Source: Kordia sp. TARA_039_SRF (GTDB lineage: Bacteria; Bacteroidota; Bacteroidia; Flavobacteriales; Flavobacteriaceae). From it: a stretch of 64,000 bases of DNA. The notes under the pieces were generated by a model. The model was not told the origin of the DNA and ran no database searches. It saw nothing but the letters and a program-made list of their open reading frames with translations. The translations under genes and the position numbers were made by a program. The stretch spans positions 1 to 64,000 of the forward strand of contig SMNH02000001.1 in NCBI GenBank assembly GCA_006383075.2. Reading direction: 5' to 3'. Every line of letters begins with the position of its first letter. Within the stretch, counting starts at the first letter, position 1. Positions 27,928 through 36,743 of the stretch are shown piece after piece.

Positions 27928-28977
27928 ATGAATCCCTTACTAAAACGACAATTGCGAAAATATATCTCTCAAGATTTGCAAAATCATCCTGAGATGGAGC
28001 GGTTTTTAGATGCTGTAAATCGTTCCTACAATAATTCTGAAGAACAATTTTCGATGTTGCAACGCGCTACGGCGATTAGCTCAGAAGAACTTTTTGAGGC
28101 AAATCAGCAATTGCGAAATGAATCGGATGCGCAAAAGGAAATTATTGAAAAACTAAAAAGTGTTATTGATACGCTTAAATCGTATGGCTTGACCGATGGT
28201 GAAACCACTGAAAATGTAGCATCAGATTCGTTGAGTTTGGTTGATTTAATCGATAATCAAACCAAAGAAATATTACAAATTAATCAGCAGCGCGATAAAT
28301 TACTTGCCAATTTGGAACGTCAAAATCAAGAGTTGAACAATTACACACATTTAGTTTCACACGATTTAAAATCGCCCTTGCAAAGTATTGATGCGCTCAC
28401 TACTTGGCTCAAAGAAGATTACAACGAGTTACTTGACGACAACGGAAAGCAAACCATCAAACTGATTGAGAACAATGTAGAAAAGATGGACAAACTCGTC
28501 AAAGGCATCTTAAAATATTCTACTATTGGGGCGATTGGACATCAGTTTTACGATGTGGATTTACAGCAAACTGTTCAAAAAATTATTGATTTTATGGACA
28601 TTCCTGCGCACTTTACGATTTCCATCCCGCAAAAATTGCCGATTATTAAAGGAGATAATTTCCGCATGGAAGAATTGTTTCGAAATTTGCTTCGAAATGC
28701 TATCAAATTCAACGACAAACCCAAAGGAGAAATCACGATTGGCTATACTGACAACAATGATTTTTGGGAATTTTACATTCAAGATAACGGCAAAGGAATT
28801 GAAGAAAAGTATTTTGAAAAGGTATTTGTTGCCTTTCAAAAACTGGAAAATAATTATAAATCTTCAGGTATTGGACTCTCCATTGTCAAGAAAATTGTAG
28901 AATTGTATGGTGGTGCTATTTGGATACAATCGACTCCAAGTGAAGGAACTACATTTTATTTTACACTAAAAAAATAA
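27928..28977 (+). CDS. histidine kinase lacking recognisable sensor domain
   Basis: 349 residues from ATG 27928; an in-frame GTG at 27916 would overlap the FIST stop codon. The N-terminal 130 residues are helical and coiled (SSEELFEANQQLRNESDAQKE, in part), then a HisKA domain with H145 in HLVSHDLKSPLQS and an HATPase domain (LLRNAIKF, DNGKGIEE, SSGIGLSIVKK). It is a close relative of the C-terminal half of the upstream PAS kinase. With no sensor of its own, it plausibly takes its input from the FIST protein, as known NosP-associated kinases do. Confidence 0.94.
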   Translation: MNPLLKRQLRKYISQDLQNHPEMERFLDAVNRSYNNSEEQFSMLQRATAISSEELFEANQQLRNESDAQKEIIEKLKSVIDTLKSYGLTDGETTENVASDSLSLVDLIDNQTKEILQINQQRDKLLANLERQNQELNNYTHLVSHDLKSPLQSIDALTTWLKEDYNELLDDNGKQTIKLIENNVEKMDKLVKGILKYSTIGAIGHQFYDVDLQQTVQKIIDFMDIPAHFTISIPQKLPIIKGDNFRMEELFRNLLRNAIKFNDKPKGEITIGYTDNNDFWEFYIQDNGKGIEEKYFEKVFVAFQKLENNYKSSGIGLSIVKKIVELYGGAIWIQSTPSEGTTFYFTLKK

Positions 28978-28980
28978 ATT

Positions 28981-29298
28981 ATGGAGCAACCAAACTTAAC
29001 CTACGTAGATCAATTAGCACGCGGCGATGAAAAAATTCGACAAACGCTTATTGATGTTATTAAAACAGAGTTTCCAGAAGAAGAAAAAGAATATTATACT
29101 GTTTTAGCGAAAAAAGATTACAAAAAAATAGAGGAAAGCGTACACAAAATTAAGCATAAAATTAGTATTTTGGGACTTGAGAAAAGCTATGAACTCGCAA
29201 ACACATACGAACACAATCTACGAGAGCATCGAATGGAAGGTGAAACAGATTTTGAAGAAATTTTGAACACTATTTCGGCGTACCTAAAAACAATATAA
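28981..29298 (+). CDS. Hpt phosphotransfer protein
   Basis: 105-residue helical-bundle histidine phosphotransfer protein. The phospho-acceptor is H55 in ESVHKIKHKISILGLEK, fitting HxxK with the small-residue turn that follows. It starts 3 bp after the kinase stop. It likely carries phosphate between the kinases and the LytTR regulator just downstream, making this a multi-step relay. Confidence 0.88.
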   Translation: MEQPNLTYVDQLARGDEKIRQTLIDVIKTEFPEEEKEYYTVLAKKDYKKIEESVHKIKHKISILGLEKSYELANTYEHNLREHRMEGETDFEEILNTISAYLKTI

Positions 29299-29301
29299 GC
29301 T

Positions 29302-30009
29302 ATGAATTGTATTATTATTGATGATGAAAAATTGGCAAGAACCATACTAAAAACTTTGTGTGATGATGTAGATTCATTGCAGGTTGTGGGCGAATTTCCA
29401 AATGCCATGCAAGCCATCAAATATCTCAATGAAAACGAAGTTGATTTGATTTTCTTGGACATTCACATGCCCGATTTTACAGGATTTGACTTTGTAAAAA
29501 CGCTCAAAAATCCGCCGAGTATTGTATTGACGACTTCCGATTCGCAATTTGCCATTGAAGCTTTTCAATATGAATGTATTGTTGATTATTTGCTAAAACC
29601 TATTGCCGCTGAACGATTTAAAACTGCCGTTACTAAAGCTAAAAAACATCAGTTAATTTCGGCAAAAACGGAAGAACAAAACGCTGAAAAAACATACGAA
29701 AATGATTTTTACATCAATATTGATCGCCGTTTGATTAAAATTGACATTCCTAGCATTTATTTGGTAGAAGCGAAAGGCGATTATATTCACATTAAAACGG
29801 AAGACAAAAATTACACCGTACATTCTACGTTAAAGAAGATTGAGGAAAAATTACCTGAATCCTTATTCTTAAAAATTCACCGTTCATACATCATCAACTT
29901 AAAGAAAATCATTGATATTGAAGACAATAGCGTGTTGATTAAGAAAGATGTAATTCCTGTAAGTCGTTCCAAGCGTCCGGAATTGATGAAGCGTTTGGAT
30001 TTACTTTGA
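29302..30009 (+). CDS. LytTR-family response regulator
   Basis: 235 residues. Receiver domain 1-120 (D7-D8, phospho-acceptor D53 in LIFLDIHMP, Thr in VLTTSDS, Lys in DYLLKPI) and a C-terminal LytTR DNA-binding domain about 135-235 (IYLVEAKGDYIHIKTEDKN, FLKIHRSYIINL, VIPVSRSKRPELM). LytTR domains bind pairs of 9-bp direct repeats spaced by about 12 bp, exactly the pattern found at 8913, 23674, 30919 and 38663. Last gene of the operon, 3 bp after the Hpt gene. Confidence 0.96.
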   Translation: MNCIIIDDEKLARTILKTLCDDVDSLQVVGEFPNAMQAIKYLNENEVDLIFLDIHMPDFTGFDFVKTLKNPPSIVLTTSDSQFAIEAFQYECIVDYLLKPIAAERFKTAVTKAKKHQLISAKTEEQNAEKTYENDFYINIDRRLIKIDIPSIYLVEAKGDYIHIKTEDKNYTVHSTLKKIEEKLPESLFLKIHRSYIINLKKIIDIEDNSVLIKKDVIPVSRSKRPELMKRLDLL

Positions 30010-30124
30010 TACTAGACCGCTTCGCTTTTTAGACACGTTTTTCACTTACGCGAAAATCTTTAGATATTTTAGATGTAATTCCTTTGGATTTACTTTTAGA
30101 TTTTTTCTTTTCTTCTATTATGTG

Positions 30125-30145
30125 ATGCTGAATCAAGTTCAGCAT
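30125..30145. repeat. short palindromic repeat, copy 4
   Basis: ATGCTGAA-tcaag-TTCAGCAT in the gap between the convergent LytTR and methyltransferase genes. The rest of that 194-bp gap has degenerate cttcgctttttagac-type repeat fragments. Confidence 0.75.
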
Positions 30146-30203
30146 GACGTAAAAACAATCTAAAAGTCTAACACGTCTAAGTCCGTCTAACCTTCTAACA
30201 AAT

Positions 30204-30881
30204 CTAAAAAGTCTCATAAACAGTAGTCACAATCACACCTTTTCCGTTTTTTGGCATAACTGATACCAATTCTGTTGCTTTTTTTACTTTAAAATTGAAT
30301 GGCGCTTCAAGCAGATTTATGCCACTATTTTTCTTTAAACGAATGCCTTGCCCTGAAATGATATCTTTATTAGGAATAAAATCACCTGACGGAATATGCT
30401 CTGTAAGAATGATATATGGATACTTTTCCAGCTTTCGCACAATTTGCAAAACCTCAGCGTTAGATAGGTGTTGCAGTACTTGTCGTACCAAAGCGCAATC
30501 GCCCGTTGGCAATTTGTCTGTTGCCAAATCTAAACACTGAAACACTAAATTTTCAGCTGAAAAGGTTTGTTTATTTCGTTCTATTAAATCGGGAACGATA
30601 TCAATAGCGATATACTGTTTTGCGTACGAAACCAATTCTTTTCCCACATTAAAATCGCCACAACCCAAATCGCACACGATTAATTTTTCCGAAAAAGACG
30701 TTAAAAACGAGCGTACTTTTTCCACATAAGAATTCACTAGAGTTTCCTCGTGCGAACCTTCTCCGGAATAAAAATCATCGCCATTTGTTCCCCACAAATT
30801 CAATTCATAAATCTGTTCCATGGCTTTCTTGGTTGCCCATGGCTTTTTGATACGTTTTGCGTTGTTCTTTCCCGATTCCAC
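30204..30881 (-). CDS. class I SAM-dependent methyltransferase
   Basis: 225 residues. SAM-binding motif I is VCDLGCGDFNVGK (about 67-79), motif II IAIDIVPDLI, and a catalytic-region segment ALVRQVLQHLSNAEV. N terminus MESGKNNAKRIKKPWATKKAMEQIYELN (first part) and the WGTNG phrase resemble sugar/small-molecule methyltransferases. Substrate unknown. It is divergent from the T9SS protein gene; the intervening region holds LytTR-type site C. Confidence 0.88.
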   Translation of the reverse strand: MESGKNNAKRIKKPWATKKAMEQIYELNLWGTNGDDFYSGEGSHEETLVNSYVEKVRSFLTSFSEKLIVCDLGCGDFNVGKELVSYAKQYIAIDIVPDLIERNKQTFSAENLVFQCLDLATDKLPTGDCALVRQVLQHLSNAEVLQIVRKLEKYPYIILTEHIPSGDFIPNKDIISGQGIRLKKNSGINLLEAPFNFKVKKATELVSVMPKNGKGVIVTTVYETF

Positions 30882-30918
30882 AGTTCAAAAATATACTTTT
30901 CTTACTATCGATGAAAAA

Positions 30919-31006
30919 ATTTGTCTAAAGCATTTTGCATTTCGTCTACACTTTTTCCAATCGTGCCGACGTAAGCGATTTTCCCTTTTTTCACACTGTA
31001 GATTTG
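30919..31006 (+). promoter_or_regulatory. tandem LytTR-type site C plus -7 element (DUF4114/T9SS gene)
   Basis: Distal half-site ATTTGTCTA (30919-30927), 12-bp spacer, proximal TTTCGTCTA (30940-30948) followed by CACTT; the -7 element TAGATTTG (30999-31006, full match to TAnnTTTG) starts after 50 bp. The start codon is 19 bp further on. No -33 TTTG is present. Confidence 0.65.
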
Positions 31007-31025
31007 TGATATAAAACAAAACGCC

Positions 31026-33479
31026 ATGAAGCAATTACTACTTTTTATAAGCATCGCTTTTGCCACAGTAGCAAACGCACAGAATTATCAATATTTAGGA
31101 AATTACACTTCCAACGGAACACCTTTGTATTTGGAAACTCCTGGCGATATTGTGTCAGTAGAAACTCTTGAATTGATTAGCAATTCACTTCCTGAAAGTT
31201 ATCCAGTTCCCGATTACAATCCACATTATATCTCATCAGGTTACGACACTGATGTGATTATTACAGAAACTGCCGATGTTTGGGTAACATTTGTCAGTGA
31301 AGGCGCAGGCTACCGAAATGTGCTAGGTTTTTATACCTACGATGTAAACAATCCGTCAGCAACAGCGCCACAACCAGAAGACATTACCATTATTTTTCCA
31401 AATGCTTCCGCACTCGGAAGTGGTGGCGGATTGCAAGTTGGTGATAAGGTAAAAATTGGAACTTTTCAACCAGGAACGGGAATTGGTTGGGTTTTGTTGG
31501 CGAATGCTTGGGATTCTAATAATAGCACAGTTGGACATGGTTTGTGGAAATTATTTTCCAACCCAGATTACAATCCAGAAGCCCAAGAAGAATTACGTTA
31601 CCACAATGTATTGCTCAACGATTCAAGAAATGAGCGTATTATTTTAGGTTTTGAAGATATTCGTCGCGATTACAGTTCGTGTGATAATGATTTTAATGAT
31701 GCTGTTTTTTATATCACGGCAAATCCGCATACTGCATTGAAAACTACCAATTACGCAGACGTAGAAAGTGCCACAGATGTAACTTCTGCCAACGACGGCG
31801 GATTGGAAAGTAACGGTAATTTAGCAAGTCTGATTGCAAAGCGTAATTTACGCAGAACACAAACAAAAAATATTCACAATAAGAAGCAATATCAAACGCT
31901 ATTTGACAAAAAGACATTTACTTCAAAAAGTACTGAAAACAGTACGAGTTTGGATATGTATTTGCCGCAAACGGGCATGTTTGGAACGGAAACTGCGTAT
32001 GTTTCGAGTCCCACAGATTTGATAGGTATTACCAATGCTTCTGAGATATTTGCTTTAGACATGTATCAAGACAATTCGCGCGTTTCTGCGGTATTGGCTA
32101 CGGCAACACAAGGCAGTATTTATGACCATTCCAAAGTAATTTGTGATCGTTTAAACAATTCTTCCTTAAAAGATATCAGAACCGTAATGGTACGCGGACA
32201 TCAGTTGATTAGTGCCAAAATAGAACGCGCTTCGGGCGAAATTGAATACACTTTGAGTTTTTCAGTAAAATTGGGCGAAACAGCAAATGAATTGTTTAGT
32301 TTCTGGAATATTGCACAATATCCTGACGGCGATTATTATAATTTTCAAATTTGGGGAAGTTCCTTTTCGCAGGTGTTTACTATTGGAAATCATATTATTG
32401 ATACGCTTACGCTGGAAAAGCCACTGAATAGTCAAATCGTAAGTGATGTAATTCCGCCAGTATTTGTGAGTTCTGGGTATTATGAAAACGGAAATATTCA
32501 TCTACAAATTATCAATAAAGCAAATGCCACTTCCGTATTGTTTGATGCCAATATTGCTGCAACTGAAGTTCCCAATGCTACTTCCATGACGCAGAATATA
32601 GCACTATCAGGCGATTGGAATGAATCACTCACTATTGCAACAGGACAATTGTTTGATATCGGTTTTTCGCTAAGTACTGCTGTTTCTGCACAACAAGATG
32701 CTTTATACTTGGCAGACGGTCCTTGGGGAATTGATTTTCAAGAAAATACAGTTGTTGTCGATAGTTTTCTAGTAGAAAACACAAATACACAAAACCAAGG
32801 TGATACATACGAAATTGAACGACAAGCCAGTGTTTCTGGACAAGTACAAGAAACCATCAATCTTTTTAGACATGTATTACCTGGCGATCAAACTTTGGAT
32901 GTGAGTATGTATGACACATTTCAATTTAGCATCACCAATTCGCAACCTGTAGAAGTAATTTTAGTACAAGAAGGTTTGACTGACTGGAATAATCGTTATC
33001 GTAAAGTCATTTCACAAAACAATACCGAAACCTTATATCGAATTCCTTTTGACGAATTTGAAGACGGCAACGGAAATGTAGCGACACTTACCGATATCAA
33101 AACCGTTATTTTTTCCATACAAGGCGATTATCAAAACTTTACTCCTTTCAACATTCAAGTTACCAATGCTCGTTTTGGCATGGAAAATACCTTAGACGTC
33201 GCAGAATTTGAACAAGAAACACCCACAAATACTGTTTTGGCAATTCCAAATCCGATGACAACACACACTCAATTACAATTTACAGCAAAGCAATCCGGGA
33301 ACGCGCAATTGTTTGTTTATGACCAAGTAGGTAAAGTAGTTTATACGATAAAGGTTAAAACCGAAGTTGGTCAGAACAACATCCCCCTAAACCGCAATAA
33401 CCTGCGTCCCGGGTTGTATTTCTGTAGCATACAAAACAATACACAAACTTATAAAACGGCAAAGTTGCTGGTTAAATAG
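31026..33479 (+). CDS. DUF4114-domain T9SS type A surface protein
   Basis: 817 residues with signal peptide MKQLLLFISIAFATVANA. Residues about 110-245 form a DUF4114-like domain (VGDKVKIGTFQPGTGIGW; LGFEDIRRDYSSCDNDFND), whose Asp/Asn-rich DNDFND segment suggests calcium binding. A DUF4842-like beta region follows. The C-terminal 80 residues are a type A T9SS sorting domain (AIPNPMTTHTQLQF ... YDQVGKVVY ... RPGLYFCSIQNN). Likely a secreted, cell-surface adhesin or matrix protein. Its promoter carries LytTR-type site C, linking it to the signalling operon. Confidence 0.92.
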   Translation: MKQLLLFISIAFATVANAQNYQYLGNYTSNGTPLYLETPGDIVSVETLELISNSLPESYPVPDYNPHYISSGYDTDVIITETADVWVTFVSEGAGYRNVLGFYTYDVNNPSATAPQPEDITIIFPNASALGSGGGLQVGDKVKIGTFQPGTGIGWVLLANAWDSNNSTVGHGLWKLFSNPDYNPEAQEELRYHNVLLNDSRNERIILGFEDIRRDYSSCDNDFNDAVFYITANPHTALKTTNYADVESATDVTSANDGGLESNGNLASLIAKRNLRRTQTKNIHNKKQYQTLFDKKTFTSKSTENSTSLDMYLPQTGMFGTETAYVSSPTDLIGITNASEIFALDMYQDNSRVSAVLATATQGSIYDHSKVICDRLNNSSLKDIRTVMVRGHQLISAKIERASGEIEYTLSFSVKLGETANELFSFWNIAQYPDGDYYNFQIWGSSFSQVFTIGNHIIDTLTLEKPLNSQIVSDVIPPVFVSSGYYENGNIHLQIINKANATSVLFDANIAATEVPNATSMTQNIALSGDWNESLTIATGQLFDIGFSLSTAVSAQQDALYLADGPWGIDFQENTVVVDSFLVENTNTQNQGDTYEIERQASVSGQVQETINLFRHVLPGDQTLDVSMYDTFQFSITNSQPVEVILVQEGLTDWNNRYRKVISQNNTETLYRIPFDEFEDGNGNVATLTDIKTVIFSIQGDYQNFTPFNIQVTNARFGMENTLDVAEFEQETPTNTVLAIPNPMTTHTQLQFTAKQSGNAQLFVYDQVGKVVYTIKVKTEVGQNNIPLNRNNLRPGLYFCSIQNNTQTYKTAKLLVK

Positions 33480-33614
33480 CAGTTTTTTTATTCATGTTAA
33501 TTTTATTTTGGTTGATTGAAAAGGCAAAAAGGATGTAGTGTTCTTTTTGTCTTTTTTTGATTTATAAATAGGTATATTTATTGTACGTAGAATAATCAGT
33601 CAAAAAGCAATTAT

Positions 33615-34541
33615 ATGAGAATAGAAGATATTCTAAAAAACCCCATTAAAAACTATCTCTATAATAAATCACTTGAGTATAAAAATAATGAATTAGCAAG
33701 AAACTTTAGGAAAGAATTTCCTGTGGCAATAGATGAAATTTTACTAGATAAACATAGGTATAAAGTTGATGGTTCTGCTGGAAAAGGAAAGTGGACAGAA
33801 TGCCCATGGATAGCTATTTTTGATATTTTAGTTACTGATAGTGCACAAAGAGGTTTTTATCCTGTATTCTTGTTCAAATCTGACATGAGTGGTGTTTACT
33901 TATCTCTAAATCAAGGAGTAACTAAAGTCGTTGAAGATTATAAAAAAGATGCTAAATCAATTTTAAAACTCAGGGCAGAAAACTACAGAGCAAAAATAGA
34001 TATTAAAAAACCCGAACTTTTAACTCAAATAAATCTTGATTCCGGTGTTAGTAATGCCAAGAATTATGAAGCTGGAAATATTATTGCAAAATATTATCCC
34101 AAAGAAAATCTACCTGATTCTAATGCACTTAAGAAAGATATCTATATGTTTCTAGAGTTATACAACAATTTAGTTTATTTAGATAATTCTTTTGATGAAT
34201 TGAATTATAACAAGGTCTTTGAGAGGAAGCGAATTAGGCTTCATAAGCGAATAGAAAGAAACTCCTCTATATCTAAGAAAGTGAAGAGACTAAAAGGATA
34301 TAAATGTGAATGTTGTGAAATGAAGTTTAAGGATACTTATGGAGAATTAGGAGAAAAATTTATTGAAGCTCATCATCTACAACCTATTTCTGAATTGGAT
34401 ATTGGCCAGTTCAAAGTTGATTTAAAAAATGATTTTGCTGTTTTATGTAGTAATTGTCACAGGATGATTCATAAATTAGATGATCCTAGTAATTTGGATA
34501 TTTTAAGAAATATTATACAAAAAAACAAGTCTACCTTTTAA
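33615..34541 (+). CDS. DUF3578 (MrcB-type)-HNH endonuclease
   Basis: 308 residues. The first about 190 match the DUF3578 module found in MrcB-like restriction proteins (VDGSAGKGKWTECPWIAIFD, DSAQRGFYPVFLFKSDMSGVYLSL in part), considered a modified-base or DNA-recognition region. The C-terminal 80 residues are an HNH nuclease: CECCEMKF, IEAHHLQPISE, NDFAVLCSNCHRMIHK, with two zinc-type CxxC pairs. This is a modification-dependent restriction endonuclease architecture in one polypeptide. The gene is noticeably more A+T-rich and uses more AGA/ATA codons than its neighbours, suggesting transfer. Solitary; no methyltransferase nearby. Confidence 0.88.
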   Translation: MRIEDILKNPIKNYLYNKSLEYKNNELARNFRKEFPVAIDEILLDKHRYKVDGSAGKGKWTECPWIAIFDILVTDSAQRGFYPVFLFKSDMSGVYLSLNQGVTKVVEDYKKDAKSILKLRAENYRAKIDIKKPELLTQINLDSGVSNAKNYEAGNIIAKYYPKENLPDSNALKKDIYMFLELYNNLVYLDNSFDELNYNKVFERKRIRLHKRIERNSSISKKVKRLKGYKCECCEMKFKDTYGELGEKFIEAHHLQPISELDIGQFKVDLKNDFAVLCSNCHRMIHKLDDPSNLDILRNIIQKNKSTF

Positions 34542-36600
34542 CCCTAAAAATATCTCCAAAAACCCATCGAAACCGCAACCCAACTTCCGTAAAGGTAAAC
34601 CCAGCAGCAGTGGCTGATGCAATATTACTGCGTGTTCCAAATACGTTTAGTAAGCAATTATTGGAGAATTTATATCCCAATTTTCCTTGAAAACGATAGG
34701 TGCTTTGACGCTCTTGATTTTCAATGAATTGAAAACCTGTTGCCGCCGTGAGCTCGTAAAACCATTCGTTGGATTTTGTGATGTTTTCGTCTTTGATGAG
34801 ATTTAAAAAAAGTTCGCCAGCGTTGAATTTCTCAGGACTGAAATAGATAGCTGGCACTTGCTTTTCAAAAGTAATGTACTGATAGTTCAATCCGACTTTT
34901 AACGACGGTTTGCTCAAAAGGTTGTAGTATAATGATGTAAACAACAAATGCCTAGAATTGTCATCGTTTTGCGCCGTGTAATAGTATTGCGTAAACCAGC
35001 CGAGATTGAAATTGGTACTCACGTTGTAATTCGCGTAGAAATGATTTTGCACAATTGCTCTGTCTAACAAATCGGCATTAAAGCTCTGCAATTCACGCTT
35101 GTAACCAACATCCAAGGTTTGCAATTTAAAAGGTTGTACGTTCAAGGAAAAATCTGCTAGCAACTGCGTATAATTTGTAGTTTTCGCCGTTGCGGATGTG
35201 ATTCCTAAAGTTCCTTTGAAAATGATTTTCGGAGCGAATTGATATGCCAAACCTGCTGAAATTGCATGTGAATTTGCGTTGTTTTGGGTAACCGAATTGA
35301 TAGTAGTTCTAAATTGATACTTTCCAAGCAGTTTCAAACGTGTCGAAAACGGAACTTCAACCGTATTTTCAACCGAAAACGCTTCGTTATTGCCATTATC
35401 AAACGAATACGAAGCTTTTCCATCATAAAAAGCGGAAAATTTAGTGTCTAATTCGTTGATAAAGTTTGTGGCGTCTTTCTGATTGTTATAAAATGTCAGC
35501 GTTTTTTCTGCAGCAGCATACGCTTCGTCATAACGTCCTAAAGCTTTTAACACATTGGCTTTTCCCAAATTTCCATCAAACGACGTGGAATCGTTAGCGA
35601 GAATTTGTTCGTAATCTGCCAAGCTTTCTTTAAAATTACTTTTATAAACATTTAAAGTGGCGCGCAATGCCAAAACCCAGTTTTCGTTGGGTTCTTTTGT
35701 AATTAATTCATCAATACATTTTTGAGCTTTTGTGTATTTTTTATTCCAAATTAATGCCTGAATATAGCGCTCGGTTGTTTGTTGAAGGATTTTTGAATTG
35801 AATTGTTTTCGCAAACGATGATACGCAGTTTCGCTCGTTTGCAACGCTTTCTTTTCCTTTCCTTTCAAATGAAGCACTAATGACAAACCGTTCAATGCGG
35901 AAATGGTATCTTCATAGGTTTTCGAAGTATCAAACAAGGTTTTATAGGTCATTTCAGCCTTTTCCAATTCGTTCATGATTAGGTACAAATTTGCCAAATT
36001 CAACAGTACATCTCTATCATTCGCGAAAAGCGACAAACATTCTTGCAACAACCGCTCCGCCGCTTCATACTGTTGCAATTGCTGCTGTTGATAGGCATGT
36101 CCCAAATAGATATACTTTTTTGAAATCAACGCGTTTGGGTTTTCGGGCGACACTTGCAATGCTTTGTTCACATAAATTAATGCTTCTTTATATTCTTTTA
36201 GGTTCGATAAAGTGTTCGCAAATCCTAACAAGGCTGGAAAACTGTTCGCGTCTTCTGCAACTAATTTTTGGTAGTACGCTTTCGCGAGATGAAACTCTTT
36301 ATTCCACAATAATGATTCGCCGTAATTCAGCTTCACTTCAAAATCGTTTGGATACTCGTTTACCAATTGTGTGAATAGTTGTTTCGCTTCCGCAGAATTG
36401 CCACGCAATCCCACAGCGCGACCGTAACACAAGCGAGCTGTTTTGTTCGTTGGATATTCTTCTAAAATCGCTTTAAAAAATGTTTCGGCAGCTTGATACT
36501 TTCCTGTTTCTAAATAAGAAAAGCCTTCTTTCATATTTTGTGAAAAACTCAAAAAAGTCATGAATAGACTTAAAAAAAGGAGTTGAAATTTTGTGTGCAT
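34531..36600 (-). CDS. TPR-repeat protein with outer-membrane beta-barrel
   Basis: 689 residues from ATG 36600, chosen because MHTKFQLLFLSLFMTFLSFSQ is a clear signal peptide; the longer frame to 36648 adds 16 unlikely residues. Residues about 20-395 are tandem tetratricopeptide repeats (ALLGFANTLSNLKEYKEALIY, in part). The last about 280 residues alternate in the manner of outer-membrane strands and end in an aromatic-rich FTEVGLRFRWVFGDIF. TPR-plus-barrel architecture is known from exopolysaccharide exporters (PgaA, BcsC) and YaiO-type proteins. It converges with the HNH gene (11 bp overlap) and is divergent from the STAS gene; flippase and glycosyltransferase genes follow. Confidence 0.88.
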   Translation of the reverse strand: MHTKFQLLFLSLFMTFLSFSQNMKEGFSYLETGKYQAAETFFKAILEEYPTNKTARLCYGRAVGLRGNSAEAKQLFTQLVNEYPNDFEVKLNYGESLLWNKEFHLAKAYYQKLVAEDANSFPALLGFANTLSNLKEYKEALIYVNKALQVSPENPNALISKKYIYLGHAYQQQQLQQYEAAERLLQECLSLFANDRDVLLNLANLYLIMNELEKAEMTYKTLFDTSKTYEDTISALNGLSLVLHLKGKEKKALQTSETAYHRLRKQFNSKILQQTTERYIQALIWNKKYTKAQKCIDELITKEPNENWVLALRATLNVYKSNFKESLADYEQILANDSTSFDGNLGKANVLKALGRYDEAYAAAEKTLTFYNNQKDATNFINELDTKFSAFYDGKASYSFDNGNNEAFSVENTVEVPFSTRLKLLGKYQFRTTINSVTQNNANSHAISAGLAYQFAPKIIFKGTLGITSATAKTTNYTQLLADFSLNVQPFKLQTLDVGYKRELQSFNADLLDRAIVQNHFYANYNVSTNFNLGWFTQYYYTAQNDDNSRHLLFTSLYYNLLSKPSLKVGLNYQYITFEKQVPAIYFSPEKFNAGELFLNLIKDENITKSNEWFYELTAATGFQFIENQERQSTYRFQGKLGYKFSNNCLLNVFGTRSNIASATAAGFTFTEVGLRFRWVFGDIFRVKR

Positions 36601-36743
36601 AACGCTTGTTTTTAGACAATTGTAAGTTAAGCACAACCTATCAATCATTCATCGCAAGAAAATTGAATCTCACCGACAACGACGCTTTTTTGGTAGCATT
36701 TCGGAGATATTTGTAGCAAGTTTAATCACTAAAACACATAAAA

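Noticed and set aside
33615-34541. A larger defence island around the HNH gene
   Set aside because: Neighbours are a T9SS protein and a TPR/barrel protein; no other defence-type gene is present.
36601-36625. TTGTCTA on the minus strand upstream of the TPR/barrel gene
   Set aside because: No partner repeat and only about 14 bp from the start codon, unlike the other sites.
36601-36648. Longer start for the TPR/barrel protein
   Set aside because: Adds 16 residues in front of an otherwise normal signal peptide.
36699-36707. TTTCGGAGA preceded by GCA upstream of the STAS gene as a fifth LytTR-type site
   Set aside because: The partner 21 bp upstream (around 36678-36686) does not match, and the element overlaps the likely promoter, so I do not count it; it could be a degenerate half-site.
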